A stretch of 64,000 nt of DNA from GCA-002727735 sp038134525 (GCA_038134525.1 JAYPVI010000012.1:12998-76997); one strand, 5' to 3'; positions 8,570-18,553 are shown, counted from the stretch's first letter. Numbers and translations: made by a program. Notes: generated by a model not told the origin, from the letters alone.

Positions 8570-9677
8570 AATCGTAATTGTAGGTCCTGCTCATCCATTA
8601 AGAGGAGGAATTGCTGACTTAAATGAAGCTTTTGCTGAATCGTTGATTGATGCTGGACATCAAGTAACAATTGTTTCTTTCAAACTCCAATATCCAAGTA
8701 TTTTATTTCCAGGAAAAACACAATACAGGGTAAATAGAGAGAAGCATTTTTCATATGAGATAAAACACCTTATTAACTCAATTAATCCTATTTCATGGCT
8801 TAAAACCTATAAGTATATTTTAAACTTAAACCCCGACAAAGTATTTATTCGTTTTTGGATGCCTTTTTTTGGACCATGTTTAGGTTTTATAGCAAATAGA
8901 TTGAAAGGTAAAGGAGTAGAAGTTTGCGCAATAGTAGATAATGCTATACCTCATGAAAAAAGATTTGGAGATATAAAATTAGTGAGATACTTTTTTAATC
9001 AGTGTTCAACTCTTTTTACTTTAAGTAATAAAGTAGCTGATGAAATTAAATTAATTAATCCCACAGCTAAAGTTAAAACACTCTTTCATCCTGTTTATAA
9101 CACCTTTGGAAAAAAGCCTAAAAAAGAAGATGCACTTAAATTGTTGAATATCCAGGAGGGAAAATATGTTTTATTTTTTGGATTAATTAGAAAATACAAG
9201 GGATTAGACTTAGCAATTGAAGCCATGAGTCATCCCAAAATAAGAGAATTGAAAATAAAACTCATCATTGCAGGTGAATTTTATGAAGATAAAACCAAAT
9301 ATGAACAATTGATTAATGAACTTAAATTAGATAACATTCTCATATTTGATCATTTTATACCCAAAAATGAAGTTCCAAGCTACTTTGAAGTGGCAGATTT
9401 AATCATACTGCCGTATATTTCAGCAACTCAAAGTGGTATAACTCAATTAGCTATCTATTATCAAAAGCCCATGATTGTAAATGATGTGGGTGGACTACCA
9501 GAAGTAGTAAATCATAATGAAGATGGTTTAGTTTCAGCTCCAAATTCATCTAATATTTCAAAGCATATTATTGAGTTTTACAGCAATAATGAGCTAAGGA
9601 AAAAGATAAATAATGGCGTGAAATTAAAAGCTAATGAATATTCTTGGGAAAAATTTAACAAAGAAATTTTAAGTTGA
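8562..9677 (+). CDS. Glycosyltransferase, GT4 family
   Basis: A 371-residue GT-B fold transferase. The N-terminus has the donor-loop pattern VGPAHPLRGGIADLNEAFA. The C-terminal half has KYVLFFGLIRKYKGLDLAIEA, the acceptor-side LILPYISATQSGITQLA, and PMIVNDVGGLPEVV, where family members contact the nucleotide sugar. Its start lies inside the end of the GT2 gene (8-base overlap). Probable work is surface polysaccharide or glycolipid assembly at the cytoplasmic face. The sugar specificity is unknown. Confidence 0.85.
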   Translation: MSKIVIVGPAHPLRGGIADLNEAFAESLIDAGHQVTIVSFKLQYPSILFPGKTQYRVNREKHFSYEIKHLINSINPISWLKTYKYILNLNPDKVFIRFWMPFFGPCLGFIANRLKGKGVEVCAIVDNAIPHEKRFGDIKLVRYFFNQCSTLFTLSNKVADEIKLINPTAKVKTLFHPVYNTFGKKPKKEDALKLLNIQEGKYVLFFGLIRKYKGLDLAIEAMSHPKIRELKIKLIIAGEFYEDKTKYEQLINELKLDNILIFDHFIPKNEVPSYFEVADLIILPYISATQSGITQLAIYYQKPMIVNDVGGLPEVVNHNEDGLVSAPNSSNISKHIIEFYSNNELRKKINNGVKLKANEYSWEKFNKEILS

Positions 9678-9792
9678 ATTTCATCATATTAATCCCTTTT
9701 TTGATCTTGTTTTAATAAATATAGAGTTAGTATTAAGGCAAATTATTCTTATTTTACAACGAATAAATTTTAGTATTAATTAAAATAAAGTT

Positions 9793-10935
9793 TTGAAAAT
9801 AGGTGTTCCAAAAGAAATAGTTGCTCATGAAACTAGAGTAGCTATAACTCCAACAATTGTAAAACAATTTACCAAAAATGGATTTCAAGTTATAGTCGAA
9901 AAAAATGCTGGTGAAGGTTCCAATTTCAGTGATGAAAGTTATATCGAAGCAGGAGCCGTTATAGCTACTAGAAAAGATGTTTATGAATCAGATGTAGTAA
10001 CGCAAATTAATCCACCTGATCTAGTAGATGTTAAATACATGAAACAAGGGTGTGTTTTGATTTCATTACTTTTTGCAACATCAAATCCCACACTAGTAAA
10101 AGCATGTGTTGACCAAAAAATTTCTATTTTTTCACTTGATGCTATTCCAAGAACTTCTCTTGCTCAAAGTATGGATGTTTTAAGTTCACAAGCAAACCTT
10201 GCTGGTTATAAAGCAGTGATATTAGGAGCATCTAAAATGGGGAAAATATTTCCAATGCTGATGACATCAGCTGGTACTATAAAACCTTCAACTGTTGTCA
10301 TATTTGGTGCTGGGGTTGCTGGATTACAAGCTATTGCAACAGCCAAAAGACTAGGTGCAAATGTTTGGGTGTCAGATATAAGACCAGAAACCAAAGAACA
10401 AGTTGAATCTTTAGGAGGTAAATTTATTGAAGTAGAAGGTGATGATTCTATAAAGTTAGAAGGTGGTTATGTAAAGGGGCTTTCTGATGATTTTTTGAAG
10501 AAACAACAAGAAGCTGTTTTAGAAAAGGTAACCGTTGCCGATCTTGTCATAACAACAGCTTTAATACCAGGTAAAAAAGCTCCTTTAATTATTTCTGATG
10601 AAATGCTTTCAAAAATGAAGCCAGGTGCAGTTATTGTAGATATGGCAGTTTCACAAGGAGGTAATTGTCAAAGTAGTGAACTCAATAAAACTGTTTTAAA
10701 AAATGGCATTAATATAGTTGGAGAAGGAAATCTACCAGCAACGTTACCAATAAATGCTAGTGAACTATTTGCCAAAAATATTTTAAATTTTATGTTACAT
10801 CTTACTGAGGAATGTAAATTTAAATGGGATAACGAGGATGAAATAACAAATGGTTCATTACTTATTAAAGATGGAAATATATTACAAGACTACCTAGAAG
10901 AAGTTAGAAATCTTCAAGAAATTAATTTAAATTAA
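9793..10935 (+). CDS. pntAA: NAD(P) transhydrogenase subunit alpha, part 1 (NAD-binding)
   Basis: The soluble NAD(H)-binding domain I of proton-translocating transhydrogenase, which couples hydride transfer from NADH to NADP+ to proton inflow. The 380 residues begin MKIGVPKEIVAHETRVAITP, and carry the alanine-dehydrogenase-like Rossmann region VVIFGAGVAGLQAIATAKRLGA. The start is TTG at 9793; no ATG fits the conserved N-terminus. In this three-gene arrangement domain II is split off into the next two genes, 5 and 2 bases apart. Confidence 0.93.
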   Translation: MKIGVPKEIVAHETRVAITPTIVKQFTKNGFQVIVEKNAGEGSNFSDESYIEAGAVIATRKDVYESDVVTQINPPDLVDVKYMKQGCVLISLLFATSNPTLVKACVDQKISIFSLDAIPRTSLAQSMDVLSSQANLAGYKAVILGASKMGKIFPMLMTSAGTIKPSTVVIFGAGVAGLQAIATAKRLGANVWVSDIRPETKEQVESLGGKFIEVEGDDSIKLEGGYVKGLSDDFLKKQQEAVLEKVTVADLVITTALIPGKKAPLIISDEMLSKMKPGAVIVDMAVSQGGNCQSSELNKTVLKNGINIVGEGNLPATLPINASELFAKNILNFMLHLTEECKFKWDNEDEITNGSLLIKDGNILQDYLEEVRNLQEINLN

Positions 10936-10940
10936 AAACT

Positions 10941-11258
10941 ATGGAAATAATACTCAGTTTTATTTATGATAATATTGAAATGATATACGTCATTATATTA
11001 TCTATAATTCTTGGAATACAAGTTATAGAAAGTGTTCCATCAGTATTACACACACCACTAATGAGTGGAGCAAATGCAATTCATGGTGTAGTTATTATTG
11101 GAGCTATAATTATTATGGGTAAAGCTGACCCATCAAATACATTAGCATTGGTATTGGGTTTTATAGCCGTTGTACTTGGGACTTTGAATGTAGTTGGAGG
11201 ATTTGTAGTAACAGATAGAATGCTTGAAATGTTCAAAAAGAAATCTCCAAAGAAATAG
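10941..11258 (+). CDS. pntAB: NAD(P) transhydrogenase subunit alpha, part 2 (membrane)
   Basis: A 105-residue membrane protein with about three helices, the N-terminal half of the proton channel domain. The conserved core IQVIESVPSVLHTPLMSGANAIHGVVIIG is split here as SVPSVLHTPLMSGANAIHG, typical of PntAB. It lies 5 bases after pntAA and 2 bases before pntB. Confidence 0.93.
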   Translation: MEIILSFIYDNIEMIYVIILSIILGIQVIESVPSVLHTPLMSGANAIHGVVIIGAIIIMGKADPSNTLALVLGFIAVVLGTLNVVGGFVVTDRMLEMFKKKSPKK

Positions 11259-11260
11259 AT

Positions 11261-12694
11261 ATGGGCACTTACACATTAGAAATATGCTATTTAATTGCAT
11301 CAATATGTTATATAGTTGGATTAAAAATGATGGCTGGTCCAAAAACAGCAAGAAATGGAAACATGCTAGCAGCAGGCGGAATGACTTTAGCCATTTTTGC
11401 TACCATTTTCCTATACCAATACGAAATAGAAAAAGAAACTAAAAACTTGGGCAATTATTATTGGGTATTTGGTGGAATTATTCTTGGAACTTTTTCAGGT
11501 TGGTTAGCAGCTAAAAAAGTTCAAATGACTGCAATGCCTCAAATGGTGTCCTTATTTAATGGTATGGGTGGTGCTTGTGCTGCCTTAATTGCATTGGTAG
11601 AATTTCCTGATGCACTAGAGCACATGTATGAACACTGGAATGTGTTATTTATGTCAACCATATTGTGTGGTTTAGTCATTGGAAGTACTTCATTTTCAGG
11701 AAGTATGATAGCTTATTTTAAACTAAATGGAAACCTTAAAAAAGATATACGCTTACCATATTATAACATAATTAATACCATCTTAATACTTGGTATAATT
11801 GGACTAACAATATGTTTAGCTGGAGGACATATTTCAGATGTAAATGAATTCACATTCTGGGCATGGATTCTATTGGCAAGTGCAACTATTTATGGAGTTA
11901 TGTTTGTATTACCTATTGGAGGAGCAGATATGCCAGTTGTTATTTCCTTACTAAATTCATTTACTGGAATGGCAGCCATGTTTGGAGGGTTTTTATATAA
12001 CAACATGGCTATGTTGACAGGTGGTATTTTAGTGGGGTCTGCAGGTACGATACTAACAGTTGTAATGTGTAGAGCCATGAATAGGTCACTTTCTAATGTT
12101 ATTTTTGGTGCTTTTGGAACTGGAGGAAGTTCAACAGCATCTTCATCAAATGGGGAGCAAAAGTCTTATAAAGAGACAAACTCTTCAGATTTAGCAGTCT
12201 TATTAAACTATTCTTCAAAAGTAATAATTGTTCCAGGTTATGGATTAGCTGTTGCTCAGGCTCAACATGTTGTGCATGAAATGGAACAAATATTGAATGA
12301 TAGAGGAGTTGAAGTAAAATATGCTATACATCCAGTTGCAGGAAGAATGCCAGGTCACATGAATGTCCTTCTTGCAGAAAGCAATGTAGAATACGAGAAA
12401 TTAGTTGAAATGGAAGATATCAATCCTGAATTTTCAACTTGTGATGTTGTTATCGTTTTAGGTGCAAATGATGTTGTTAATCCAGCTGCAAAAGAAGATC
12501 CAAGTTCTCCTATTTATGGAATGCCTATTTTAAATGTCGAAGATGCAAAAACAACTATAGTTAACAAAAGAAGTATGAATGTAGGTTATGCAGGAATTGA
12601 CAATAATCTTTTTTACAGAGATAAAACAAACATGTTATTTGGAGATGCAAAAAAGGTATTAACTGAAATTGTTGGAGAACTAAAAAATTTATAA
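11261..12694 (+). CDS. pntB: NAD(P) transhydrogenase subunit beta
   Basis: 477 residues. The N-terminal half has about eight membrane helices of the proton pathway (PQMVSLFNGMGGACAALIAL). The C-terminal third is the NADP-binding domain III, with VIIVPGYGLAVAQAQHVVHE, then YAIHPVAGRMPGHMNVLLAE, then VVIVLGANDVVNPAAK. It ends the pnt operon, and a hairpin terminator follows 13 bases after the stop. The operon provides NADPH at the expense of proton-motive force. Confidence 0.95.
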   Translation: MGTYTLEICYLIASICYIVGLKMMAGPKTARNGNMLAAGGMTLAIFATIFLYQYEIEKETKNLGNYYWVFGGIILGTFSGWLAAKKVQMTAMPQMVSLFNGMGGACAALIALVEFPDALEHMYEHWNVLFMSTILCGLVIGSTSFSGSMIAYFKLNGNLKKDIRLPYYNIINTILILGIIGLTICLAGGHISDVNEFTFWAWILLASATIYGVMFVLPIGGADMPVVISLLNSFTGMAAMFGGFLYNNMAMLTGGILVGSAGTILTVVMCRAMNRSLSNVIFGAFGTGGSSTASSSNGEQKSYKETNSSDLAVLLNYSSKVIIVPGYGLAVAQAQHVVHEMEQILNDRGVEVKYAIHPVAGRMPGHMNVLLAESNVEYEKLVEMEDINPEFSTCDVVIVLGANDVVNPAAKEDPSSPIYGMPILNVEDAKTTIVNKRSMNVGYAGIDNNLFYRDKTNMLFGDAKKVLTEIVGELKNL

Positions 12695-12707
12695 AATAAA
12701 AAAAAAA

Positions 12708-12730
12708 GGACCAACTAAGTTGGCCCTTTT
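12708..12730. terminator. Bidirectional hairpin terminator between pntB and ssb
   Basis: Stem GG-A-CCAAC, loop TAA, stem GTTGG-C-CC, with an A-run before it and TTTT after it. One internal A/C mismatch lies in the stem. The flanking A and T runs let it serve both convergent genes. Confidence 0.8.
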
Positions 12731-12742
12731 GTATTGAAGAAT

Positions 12743-13075
12743 TTATTTTTTCAGAAACAGAATATCATCTGCAACAACCTCAGTAATATATTGCTTTTTC
12801 CCATCATGATCTTCATATACTCTGTGGTTTAATTTTCCATTTACACAAATTTCTTGACCTTTTTGTACAAACTCGTTTACTTTTTTAGCAAGATTGTTCC
12901 ATGCAATAATTTGATGCCATAATGTGAGTTGACTTTTGTTACCCTTTGCATCATATTTATATTCATTTGTAGCAAGAGATATTTTCGTGTATACATGTCC
13001 ATTTTTTGTCTCTTCTATACTAGGTTTAACTCCTACGTTTCCTATTAACTGTACTTTATTTCTTATTTTATTCAT
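12743..13075 (-). CDS. ssb: Short single-stranded DNA-binding protein
   Basis: A 110-residue OB-fold protein: KVQLIGNVGVKPSIEETKNG, then KISLATNEYKYDAKGNK, then WHQIIAWNNLAKKVNEFVQKG. It stops at DDILFLKK right after the OB fold. It therefore lacks the flexible tail and the acidic DDDIPF-type tip through which longer SSB proteins recruit repair enzymes. Short SSB paralogues are common in Bacteroidota, so this is probably a second, specialised copy and not the main replication SSB. It converges with pntB across a shared terminator. Confidence 0.85.
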   Translation of the reverse strand: MNKIRNKVQLIGNVGVKPSIEETKNGHVYTKISLATNEYKYDAKGNKSQLTLWHQIIAWNNLAKKVNEFVQKGQEICVNGKLNHRVYEDHDGKKQYITEVVADDILFLKK

Positions 13076-13212
13076 TTGTGATTTTTAATTGTTATTGAAA
13101 TGGTCATTTTCCGGAATTGACATCACAAAGAAATACACAATAAAAAGTTAAAGTCGTAATTTAAATATTTAACATTCGGATAAAAACGGTTAAAAACGAT
13201 TAAATTACTCAT

Positions 13213-14076
13213 TTACAGTGGTTTATTCTTTTTCCATCGATGATGACTCCATAACCAAAAGGGTGGTTCATCCATGATATTTTGTTCTAATTTTTTTGAA
13301 AACAATTCAATTATTTGACCATGATTTAATGAATTTGGGTCTTCACAAATTAATTCAAAATGGACATTATAATGACCTCTTTTCTCCTTTTGTATGTGTA
13401 CATATATAACGGGGTAATTATAATCTTTAGCATATTTTTCGGCTCCAAATAAAAATCCGGTATCTTGATTTAAAAATGTAGTCCAATATGCATTTTTCAC
13501 ATTTGATGGACTCTGATCAGAACCAAATATAATTGCCTTTGGCTTTTTACTTTTTAATTCAAAATATTTTTTAGTTAATTTCATAGGGGTTAAATGTAGA
13601 CCAAATTTACTTCTAGAACTCCTCAATTTATTGTTGTAAAAAGTATTCTTTAGTGGCTTATAAATACCATACAAATCATGTTTTAAATAAATTGGACATC
13701 CTTGAGCAGTAAGTTCCCAATTATTATAATGACCTCCAATAAGAATTACACTTTTCCCCTTCTCAAAAAAATCATTTACTAGTTCAGGATTAGCCATCTT
13801 TAATCTACTTTTTATCTGATTTTTTGAAATACTGAATCCTTTTAAATTTTCAACAATTAAGTCACAAAAATGACTGTAGAAATCACGATAGATTTTGTTA
13901 TGTTCATCTGTTGATTTATCAGGAAAGGATCTATTAATATTTCCCTGAATAATTTCTTTTCTGTATTGCATTATGTCTTTCAAAATAAAACACAGAAAAT
14001 CTGAAAATCTATATAATATGAAATAGGGAAGTAAGGAAAATGGAATTATAATAATATAATATAACAAATGATGCAT
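13213..14076 (-). CDS. LpxL/HtrB-family lysophospholipid acyltransferase
   Basis: 287 residues with one N-terminal membrane helix (about 5-25) and the acyltransferase core. The HX4E catalytic pattern is visible as GGHYNNWE near residue 110, followed by KPLKNTFYNNKLRSSRSKFG and later GSDQSPSNVKNAYWTTFLN. Such enzymes add secondary acyl chains to lipid A precursors at the inner membrane. lpxB is also in this window (36333) but not linked. A TATATTTG box lies 19 bases before the ATG. Acceptor and chain length cannot be read. Confidence 0.85.
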   Translation of the reverse strand: MHHLLYYIIIIPFSLLPYFILYRFSDFLCFILKDIMQYRKEIIQGNINRSFPDKSTDEHNKIYRDFYSHFCDLIVENLKGFSISKNQIKSRLKMANPELVNDFFEKGKSVILIGGHYNNWELTAQGCPIYLKHDLYGIYKPLKNTFYNNKLRSSRSKFGLHLTPMKLTKKYFELKSKKPKAIIFGSDQSPSNVKNAYWTTFLNQDTGFLFGAEKYAKDYNYPVIYVHIQKEKRGHYNVHFELICEDPNSLNHGQIIELFSKKLEQNIMDEPPFWLWSHHRWKKNKPL

Positions 14077-14095
14077 GAATTTGTATATTTCAAGG

Positions 14096-14103
14096 CAAAT
14101 ATA
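14096..14103 (-). promoter_or_regulatory. TAnnTTTG -7 box for the acyltransferase gene
   Basis: TATATTTG on the minus strand, 19 bases before the ATG at 14076. The neighbouring gene on the plus strand is divergent. Confidence 0.45.
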
Positions 14104-14143
14104 AATTTATCTTCAAGACAATAAGTCAAATAATATTTATGAA

Positions 14144-14716
14144 ATGAAATCAAAAGTTAACAGTGTTGTTGTTTTAGATAACTATGATTCATTTACATTT
14201 AATCTTGTTCATTATTTAGAAAGCCTAGGTGCAAATGTTATTGTCCTTAGAAAAGATCAAATCGAAGATAAATATTTTCTAAAATCAAAACATATTTTAA
14301 TATCTCCTGGACCGGGACACCCTGAGGAATACACTTATCTTAATGATATTATCATCAATTATCATGAATCACATTCCATTTTAGGAATTTGTCTAGGTCA
14401 TCAATATTTAGCTTCTTATTTCGGGTCAACACTTTATAATCTTGAAAAAGTAAAACACGGCATATCTAGTGAATTAAAAGTAGTTAATCACCAATGCTTA
14501 TTTAATAATGTCCCTGAAAATTTTAAAATTGGTCATTATCATTCCTGGAATATTAAATCACTAAGCAATGATTTACAAGAAACTGCGTTAAATATTGAAG
14601 GTTTAAATATGGCGTTTCGACATAAAAGATTAAATATTTTTGGCATTCAATTTCATCCAGAAAGTATACTAACAGAAAATGGTTTGAAAATTTTGAAAAA
14701 CTGGTTGTTAATATGA
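14144..14716 (+). CDS. Glutamine amidotransferase subunit (PabA/TrpG type)
   Basis: A class I glutamine amidotransferase of 190 residues that releases ammonia from glutamine for a chorismate-using partner. Catalytic residues are visible: Cys83 in GICLGHQ and His171/Glu173 in FHPES. The N-terminal VVVLDNYDSFTFNLVHYLE and the oxyanion region ISPGPGHPEE are typical. No trpE or pabB is adjacent, so it cannot be assigned to tryptophan or folate synthesis from context. A class IV aminotransferase that could be PabC is at 27055. Usual members have 187-200 residues, so the gene looks complete. Confidence 0.85.
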   Translation: MKSKVNSVVVLDNYDSFTFNLVHYLESLGANVIVLRKDQIEDKYFLKSKHILISPGPGHPEEYTYLNDIIINYHESHSILGICLGHQYLASYFGSTLYNLEKVKHGISSELKVVNHQCLFNNVPENFKIGHYHSWNIKSLSNDLQETALNIEGLNMAFRHKRLNIFGIQFHPESILTENGLKILKNWLLI

Positions 14717-14762
14717 AAATTGATATGAATTTCATTTCAGCTCTTTATTTAGAGAATAAGTT

Positions 14763-14770
14763 TACTTTTG
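14763..14770 (+). promoter_or_regulatory. TAnnTTTG -7 box for valS
   Basis: TACTTTTG ending 19 bases before the valS ATG at 14790. Confidence 0.45.
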
Positions 14771-14789
14771 CAAAATTACTTTAGATAAA

Positions 14790-17420
14790 ATGGGAATTTC
14801 TAAGACATATGACCCTGCAAAAGCAGAAGAAAAATGGTATAATAAATGGGTTGAAGCTGATTTGTTCAAATCTATCCCTGACGAAAGAGATCCTTACACT
14901 ATAGTCATTCCGCCACCTAATGTAACTGGTGTTCTACATATGGGGCACATGCTTAACAACACCATTCAAGATGTTTTGATTAGAAGAGCCAGAATGCTCG
15001 GCAAAAATGCTTGTTGGGTTCCAGGAACAGATCATGCGTCAATAGCTACAGAAGCAAAAGTAGTTCAGAAGTTAAGATCAGAAGGAATTAAAAAAAGTGA
15101 TTTAACTAGAGATGAATTTTTAGAACATGCTTGGGAATGGACAAATAAACATGGTGGAATTATTCTTGAACAATTGAAAAAATTAGGTGCATCATGTGAT
15201 TGGGATAGAACAACGTTTACCATGGATAATGATTATTATAATGAAGTAATCAATGTATTCTGTGATTTACATAATAAAGGATACATATATCGTGGTGAAA
15301 GAATGATCAATTGGGATCCTGAAGCCAAAACTGCTCTTAGTGATGAAGAAGTTTTCTACAAAGAAGTCAATTCAAAGTTATATTATGTTAGGTATAAAAT
15401 AAAAGACACTGAAGATGAATGGATACAAATTGCAACAACAAGACCTGAAACAATACTAGGTGATTCTGCAATATGCATTAACCCTAAAGATGTACGATAT
15501 ATCCATTTAGTTGGCAAAGAGGTATTAGTTCCACTAATAGATCGTACAATTCCTATCATATTTGATGATTATGTTGATATGGAATTTGGTACGGGTTGTC
15601 TTAAAATCACACCTGCACACGATCCTAATGATTACGAGATTGGAAAGAAACATAGTCTTGAGATAATTAACATTTTAAATCCTAATGGAACTTTAAATGA
15701 AAATGCAAAACTATATGTAGGTGAGGACAGATTTGAAGTAAGAAAAAAAATTGCTCAAGAATTGCACAATACTGGTTACTTAATTAAAGAGGAGGACCAC
15801 ATTAATAAAATTGGATTTTCAGAAAGAACAGATGCTGTTATTGAACCAAGGTTATCTCTACAATGGTTTTGTGCTATGGAAAAACTAAGTAAACCAGCTC
15901 TTAATAATGTACTCAATAATACAGTTCAGTTTCATCCAGAAAAATTTAAAAACACGTACAAACACTGGATGGAAAACATAAGAGATTGGTGTATTTCAAG
16001 ACAGTTATGGTGGGGGCATAGAATACCTGCTTATTATTATGGAGAAGGTAAGGATGATTTCATTGTAGCTCCATCCATTGATAAAGCATTAGAAAAACTT
16101 AATAATTTAAACGGTCGAACTTACACCATCTCTGATTTAAAACAAGACGAAGATGTAATGGACACCTGGTTTTCATCTTGGATTTGGCCAATAGCTGTAT
16201 TTAATGGTTTCAAGAAAAATGATGAAATTGATTATTACTATCCCACAAATGATTTAGTAACTGCACCTGAAATAATGTTCTTTTGGGTGGCCAGAATGAT
16301 AATTTCAGGTTATGAATACAAAGAAAAACCTCCTTTTAAAAATGTTTATTTTACAGGAATAGTAAGGGATAAGTTAGGAAGAAAAATGTCTAAATCCTTA
16401 GGCAATAGTCCTGATCCACTTGAATTAATTGGAAAATATGGTGCTGATGGCGTAAGAGTAGGAATGCTACTATCTTCTCCAGCAGGAAATGATCTCTTAT
16501 TCGATAGTGCATTATGCGAACAAGGAAGAAATTTCACCAATAAAATATGGAACTCATTCCGTCTTATTTCTTCATGGTCTGTTAGTGAAGAAATTAAACA
16601 AGAAGATGCTTCGAAAGTGGCTATAGCTTGGTTTAAATCAAAGTTTAGTGAAAATCTATCTTCAATTAATGAGTCTTATAATAAATTCAGAATGTCTGAA
16701 GCTCTTATGTCTACATATAAAACAGTCTGGGATGATTTTTGCTCATGGTATCTAGAGATGATAAAACCAGCTTATGGTCATCCCATAGATAAAACAACAT
16801 ATGAAGAAACAATAGCTATTTTTGAAAGGATTTTAAAATTAGTTTATCCATTTACCCCATTTATTAGTGAAGAAATTTGGCAACTTATAAAGAACAGAGA
16901 AAAATCATCTTTCATTGTAACAGAAAAATGGCCTGAAATAGAAACTAAAGATCAACATATTTTAGATCAATTCTCATCTTTTAAAGAAATCGTTTCTGGC
17001 ATTAGAAACATCCGAAAGGAAAACAACATCGCTAATAGGGTTTTACTAGATTTTAATGTTCGAGTAAATAATAAATGGAATACCCTTTTCAATTCTTTAA
17101 TAATCAAGTTAGGAAATGTAAAAGAAATTGAAATCGTAGAAAATTCTATAAAGGGAGCAAATTCATTTGTAGTTAACAATAATGAATTTTTCATACCCTT
17201 TAATAAAGGAATTGATATAGACGCAGAAATGGTAAAAGTAAGATCTGAGCTTGATGACAAAAAAGGGTTTTTAAAAAGTGTTATGAAAAAATTGGACAAT
17301 GATAAATTCATGGCCAATGCACCTCAGAAAGTGGTTGAAATAGAACTCAAGAAAAAAAATGACGCTGAAAATCAGATTCAAATTTTAATGGATAGACTAA
17401 ATGAACTGTCTTCTCTTTAA
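14790..17420 (+). CDS. valS: Valyl-tRNA synthetase
   Basis: Charges tRNA-Val with valine. The 876 residues show the class I HIGH-type motif in PPPNVTGVLHMGHMLNN (about 42-58), the editing domain with IATTRPETILGDSAI and the conserved GTGCLKITPAHDPNDY, the KMSKS loop at 532-536, the anticodon-binding region, and a C-terminal coiled coil (about 805-876) that binds tRNA. All key motifs are intact and the length is normal. A GT4 glycosyltransferase gene starts 10 bases downstream. Confidence 0.97.
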   Translation: MGISKTYDPAKAEEKWYNKWVEADLFKSIPDERDPYTIVIPPPNVTGVLHMGHMLNNTIQDVLIRRARMLGKNACWVPGTDHASIATEAKVVQKLRSEGIKKSDLTRDEFLEHAWEWTNKHGGIILEQLKKLGASCDWDRTTFTMDNDYYNEVINVFCDLHNKGYIYRGERMINWDPEAKTALSDEEVFYKEVNSKLYYVRYKIKDTEDEWIQIATTRPETILGDSAICINPKDVRYIHLVGKEVLVPLIDRTIPIIFDDYVDMEFGTGCLKITPAHDPNDYEIGKKHSLEIINILNPNGTLNENAKLYVGEDRFEVRKKIAQELHNTGYLIKEEDHINKIGFSERTDAVIEPRLSLQWFCAMEKLSKPALNNVLNNTVQFHPEKFKNTYKHWMENIRDWCISRQLWWGHRIPAYYYGEGKDDFIVAPSIDKALEKLNNLNGRTYTISDLKQDEDVMDTWFSSWIWPIAVFNGFKKNDEIDYYYPTNDLVTAPEIMFFWVARMIISGYEYKEKPPFKNVYFTGIVRDKLGRKMSKSLGNSPDPLELIGKYGADGVRVGMLLSSPAGNDLLFDSALCEQGRNFTNKIWNSFRLISSWSVSEEIKQEDASKVAIAWFKSKFSENLSSINESYNKFRMSEALMSTYKTVWDDFCSWYLEMIKPAYGHPIDKTTYEETIAIFERILKLVYPFTPFISEEIWQLIKNREKSSFIVTEKWPEIETKDQHILDQFSSFKEIVSGIRNIRKENNIANRVLLDFNVRVNNKWNTLFNSLIIKLGNVKEIEIVENSIKGANSFVVNNNEFFIPFNKGIDIDAEMVKVRSELDDKKGFLKSVMKKLDNDKFMANAPQKVVEIELKKKNDAENQIQILMDRLNELSSL

Positions 17421-17429
17421 TTTTAGATA

Positions 17430-18548
17430 GTGAATAAAGTCCTTTTTTTAAGTTCATGGTATCCAACAAGAGTACATTCTACACTTGGCAACTTTGTAAG
17501 TTACCATGCAAAAGCAGTTGCACAAACCAATGATGTTCATGTTCTTCATATTGTAGCTGATGATTCTATTCAAGGTTATGAAATAATATCTGAATCTATT
17601 GATGGATTAGACACTACCATTGTCTATTTCAAAAGAGGCGTGTTTAAATACTTAAATTATTTCATTGCTTTTTTGAAAGGCTTGAAATACGTTTCAACTA
17701 AGTTTAGTTTTAATGTTGTTCATATGAATATCATACACCCTGGAATTTGGCAAGCATTATTTATAAAATGGTTTAAAAAAATACCATATATTATTTCAGA
17801 AAATTGGCATGGGTTTCAAGATTTAAGTAAGGAAAATATAAGTTCATTACAAATGTTGCTTATCAAGCTTGGATTCAAAAATTCATTTGCAGTTTGTCCT
17901 GTTTCTAATCAATTGCTAACAGGAATGAAAAATCAAGGTTTTTCAGCAAATTATCATATTGTACCCAATGTAGTAAACACTCATGTTTTTAAACCCAAGA
18001 AAAGAATAAAAAGCAATCCATTTCAATTTTTACATGTTTCTACATTAGATGATAACATTAAAAATGTTAGTGGAATTATTCAGGCTTTTTCAAAATTTAA
18101 AACTGACCAAGTAACTCTTAAAATTATTGGGGAAGGAGATAAATCTTTTTTAAAGGAGTTAATAAATGAAAATAAACTTGGAAATAGGATTAAAATAGAA
18201 GGTGAAAAAACACATCATCAAATTGCAATAGAAATGCAAAATGCCCATGCATTTATATTGTTTAGTAACATCGAAAATTTACCTTTGGTATTAATTGAAG
18301 CAATGTCTACAGGTTTGCCAGTAATTACTACAAATGTTGGAGGAATACCAGAAATTTTTAATTCATTTGCAGGATATATGATTCATCCTAGGGATGTAGG
18401 AGAACTTCATTTAAGCATGAAGAAAATGATAGCTAACTATGATTATTTTGATAATGAAAAAATCAGCAATTATGCATTTCAACATTTTTCTTATGAAAAA
18501 GTAGCAGAGAGTTTTAATAGCATATATGAAAAAATGACTAAAAATTAA
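17430..18548 (+). CDS. Glycosyltransferase, GT4 family
   Basis: 372 residues starting at GTG (17430). The N-terminus reads VLFLSSWYPTRVHSTLGNFV, and the C-terminal GT-B half has FLHVSTLDDNIKNVSGIIQA, FILFSNIENLPLVLIEAMS and PVITTNVGGIPEI, the nucleotide-sugar region with the EX7E-like glutamates. It is placed between valS and ettA, 10 and 5 bases away, so it is probably co-transcribed with translation genes; this gives no clue to its substrate. The closest functional guess is cell-surface glycan assembly. Confidence 0.82.
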   Translation: MNKVLFLSSWYPTRVHSTLGNFVSYHAKAVAQTNDVHVLHIVADDSIQGYEIISESIDGLDTTIVYFKRGVFKYLNYFIAFLKGLKYVSTKFSFNVVHMNIIHPGIWQALFIKWFKKIPYIISENWHGFQDLSKENISSLQMLLIKLGFKNSFAVCPVSNQLLTGMKNQGFSANYHIVPNVVNTHVFKPKKRIKSNPFQFLHVSTLDDNIKNVSGIIQAFSKFKTDQVTLKIIGEGDKSFLKELINENKLGNRIKIEGEKTHHQIAIEMQNAHAFILFSNIENLPLVLIEAMSTGLPVITTNVGGIPEIFNSFAGYMIHPRDVGELHLSMKKMIANYDYFDNEKISNYAFQHFSYEKVAESFNSIYEKMTKN

Positions 18549-18553
18549 ACGTT

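Noticed and set aside
11142..11442. Small reading frames around the pntAB-pntB junction (both strands)
   Set aside because: They overlap well-supported pnt genes and have no family features.
16967..17317. 116-residue reading frame on the minus strand inside valS
   Set aside because: Lies over the conserved valS C-terminal coiled coil and has no recognisable domain.
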